A stretch of 64,000 bases of DNA from the NCBI GenBank assembly GCA_951213105.1, contig OX578149.1:2128501-2192500 (forward strand), given 5' to 3'. A program made the translations under genes and the position numbers. Below, piece after piece: positions 62,500 to 64,000 of this stretch. The DNA comes from Amaurobius ferox (taxonomy: Eukaryota; Arthropoda; Arachnida; Araneae; Amaurobiidae). The notes beneath the pieces were generated by a model. The model was not told where the DNA came from. It searched no databases and saw only the letters and a program-made list of their open reading frames with translations. How positions within the stretch are numbered: the first letter of the stretch is position 1; the number at the start of each line of letters is the position of its first letter.

Positions 62500-63615
62500 T
62501 TTAGTATTATTTTCATCAGTTTGGTGACATTTCTGTCAATTCGACAACATTAAAAAAGTCGCAAAGTTGACGACATCCCGCCAAAATTTTCGCCAAACAT
62601 TACAGACGGACAGGCGGCGAAATGGGTTAATCTTATAGGAGATTCCTACATTCATTCCAAGATATTGAATTTTCCACGATTTGGTGACATATTAGTTAAT
62701 TTGGTGATATTTTGATTAATTTGGAGACATTTTTAAAAATCGTCAATTTTGTCACCAAGTGGACTGACGCTACCGAAACATCATTGCAATACTAACCCCT
62801 TTCAAAGGACAATTAATTTCATTGATTTGCCGTCCTTTTCATCATTTTGGCAACAATTTTATCTATTTGGCGACATTTTTTCTATTTGGCCATATTTTCG
62901 TTTATTTTGATATATTTTGATCAGTTTGGCGGCATGTGAAACAATTCGTCAAGTAGGAAGGTTGGATTGACAGACAAATGCTACCGAAAAATTACAATGC
63001 TATCCCCATTTCAAAACACAAATAATTTTATTGATTTGTCGCCATTTCATCAGTTTGTCGATAATTTTATTGATTTGGCGACATTTTTTCGATTTGGTCA
63101 CATTTTCGTTCATTTTTGCGATATTTTGATCAATTTGGCGACACTTGAAAAAAGTCTCCAAGTGGGACAGTTGAACTGACAGACAAATGCTATCGAAACA
63201 TCATTACATTACTATCCCCTTCTGAAACGTAATTTCATTGATTTGCCGTCATTTCGATTAATTTTCCTACATTTGTATTGATTTGGCGATATTTTCGTTA
63301 ATGTGACAATATTTTGATAAATTTGGCGACATTTAAAAAAGTCGCTCGCTAAATTTGTCGCCAAGTGGACTGACAGACAAACGCTACAGAAACATAATTA
63401 CAATACTATCCTCTTTCAAAACATGATTCATTTCATTGATTTGGTGTCATCTTTATTAATTTGGCGACATTTTCATTCATTTGGCGACATTTTCATTCAT
63501 TTCGTAATATTCGCAAAAAAAGTTGCTACGTTGGCGATATCCCGCCAAATTCGTCGCAAAACGTTACAGAGATAGACGTGCGGACGGACATAGGGAGAAA
63601 TGGGTTATTTTATAT
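62500..63615. repeat. Degenerate array of TTTGGCGACATTT repeats with a period of about 205 bases
   Basis: Many 20-23-base units around ATTTGGCGACATTTT alternate with a spacer that recurs about every 205 bases (ACCGAAACATCATTGCAATACTA at about 62775, ACCGAAAAATTACAATGCTATC at about 62983, ATCGAAACATCATTACATTACT at about 63191, and a fourth at about 63386). Both ends of the array (62580-62640 and 63540-63615) share CCGCCAAA, ACAGA and GAAATGGGTTA. It is related to the outer repeats of the element at 43040-45250. It separates exon A from the candidate exon at 63675. Confidence 0.8.
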
Positions 63616-63674
63616 AGTGAATGCCATGACAAATAAGCATGAAGCGGATGTACATGATGTATGTCGTTGACTAC

Positions 63675-63727
63675 CTCAGACACATCTTGCTCATTCTCGG
63701 CCCGCCATAGCACGTAGAGAGCCGAAA
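63675..63727 (-). CDS. Candidate upstream exon (53 bases)
   Basis: On the minus strand a pyrimidine-rich stretch ending CCGCTAG precedes 53 bases that end GAG before GTAGTC. Read in the phase required by the exon starting at 62296 (phase 0 there), it gives a short peptide ending WRAENEQDVSE, followed directly by VGDPGRKDET. An in-frame stop lies upstream of the acceptor, so this cannot be a longer open exon. The donor GTAGTC is weak and the exon is short, so chance is a real alternative. The phase fit and the charged composition, like that of the next exon, support it. Confidence 0.35.
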
Positions 63728-64000
63728 CTAGCGGAAACGCAGAGAGCATACAATGTCATCTCGCGGAACATTTTGATCTATTCAATTTTCACGTCATTTT
63801 CCTTGGGAATGTTGCGACGGTTTAGTTTTGTGTCTTCGGATGGGAAATGTTTCGTCTGCATTTTGCATAATATCGATTTTGGATAAATATTGTTTCGAAT
63901 GTATTGTTTTGAACAGTATTGTTTTGAATCGAATCTGCCTACGTCCACCCTTTCGTTTTATTTCGTGATTCAAATTTAGTTTCTACTTCCTTTTTACTGC

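Overview
The window looks like arthropod nuclear DNA. It is AT-rich and has long introns. It is crowded with arthropod-type transposons (Ty3/gypsy, copia, Tc1/mariner, hAT, LINE, tRNA-derived SINE, foldback and MITE-like repeats). I see no bacterial operons, rRNA, CRISPR array or functional tRNA. The taxon below arthropod cannot be fixed from the sequence.

One host gene is well supported. It runs on the minus strand from about 62.3 kb to 6.1 kb in ten exons (62296-61864, 41345-41056, 39717-39273, 35626-35343, 25997-25701, 18919-18735, 14779-14557, 12609-12413, 10056-9813, 6338-6085). A 42-base micro-exon (6532-6491) and a 53-base upstream exon (63727-63675) are likely additions. Every splice site is AG/GT and every junction phase fits, so about 960 codons read through without a frameshift. 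Both ends are missing: the last exon ends in phase 2, and the 5' end lies beyond the right edge. The product is long and apparently disordered: an acidic Asp/Glu part, Gln-rich and Ser/Thr/Pro-rich parts, a run of Thr, and basic Arg-rich parts. No catalytic domain is visible. A short DWSP..DLSP-type motif and the overall composition suggest a large scaffold, perhaps a presynaptic active-zone protein of the Piccolo/Bassoon/Fife kind. That identity is a guess and no gene symbol is given.

The rest is intron filled with mobile DNA, from left to right: a decayed gypsy pol region (1-3.5 kb); a Tc1 relic (7.2-7.8 kb); an apparent solo LTR (9.2-9.7 kb); a non-autonomous hAT element holding a second copy of that LTR (10.5-11.7 kb); paired tRNA-derived SINEs (15.7-16.2 kb); a copia relic (17.4-18.4 kb); a gypsy gag/protease relic (24.5-25.2 kb); a long-inverted-repeat MITE (27.9-28.5 kb); a Tc1 element split by a 4.4 kb ZMYM1-like hAT element with clear target-site duplications (29.3-35.1 kb); a LINE RNase H relic (37.5-38.1 kb); a double hairpin (38.8 kb); a roughly 2.2 kb foldback-like element with a SINE in one arm (43.0-45.2 kb); further Tc1, LINE and MITE copies (45.6-57.7 kb); and degenerate tandem arrays (62.5-63.6 kb).

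The most novel-looking structure is the foldback-like repeat family at 43.0-45.2 kb, with half copies at 25.3, 47.4 and 58.8 kb and related arrays at 62.5-63.6 kb. No new enzymatic or defence system is apparent.
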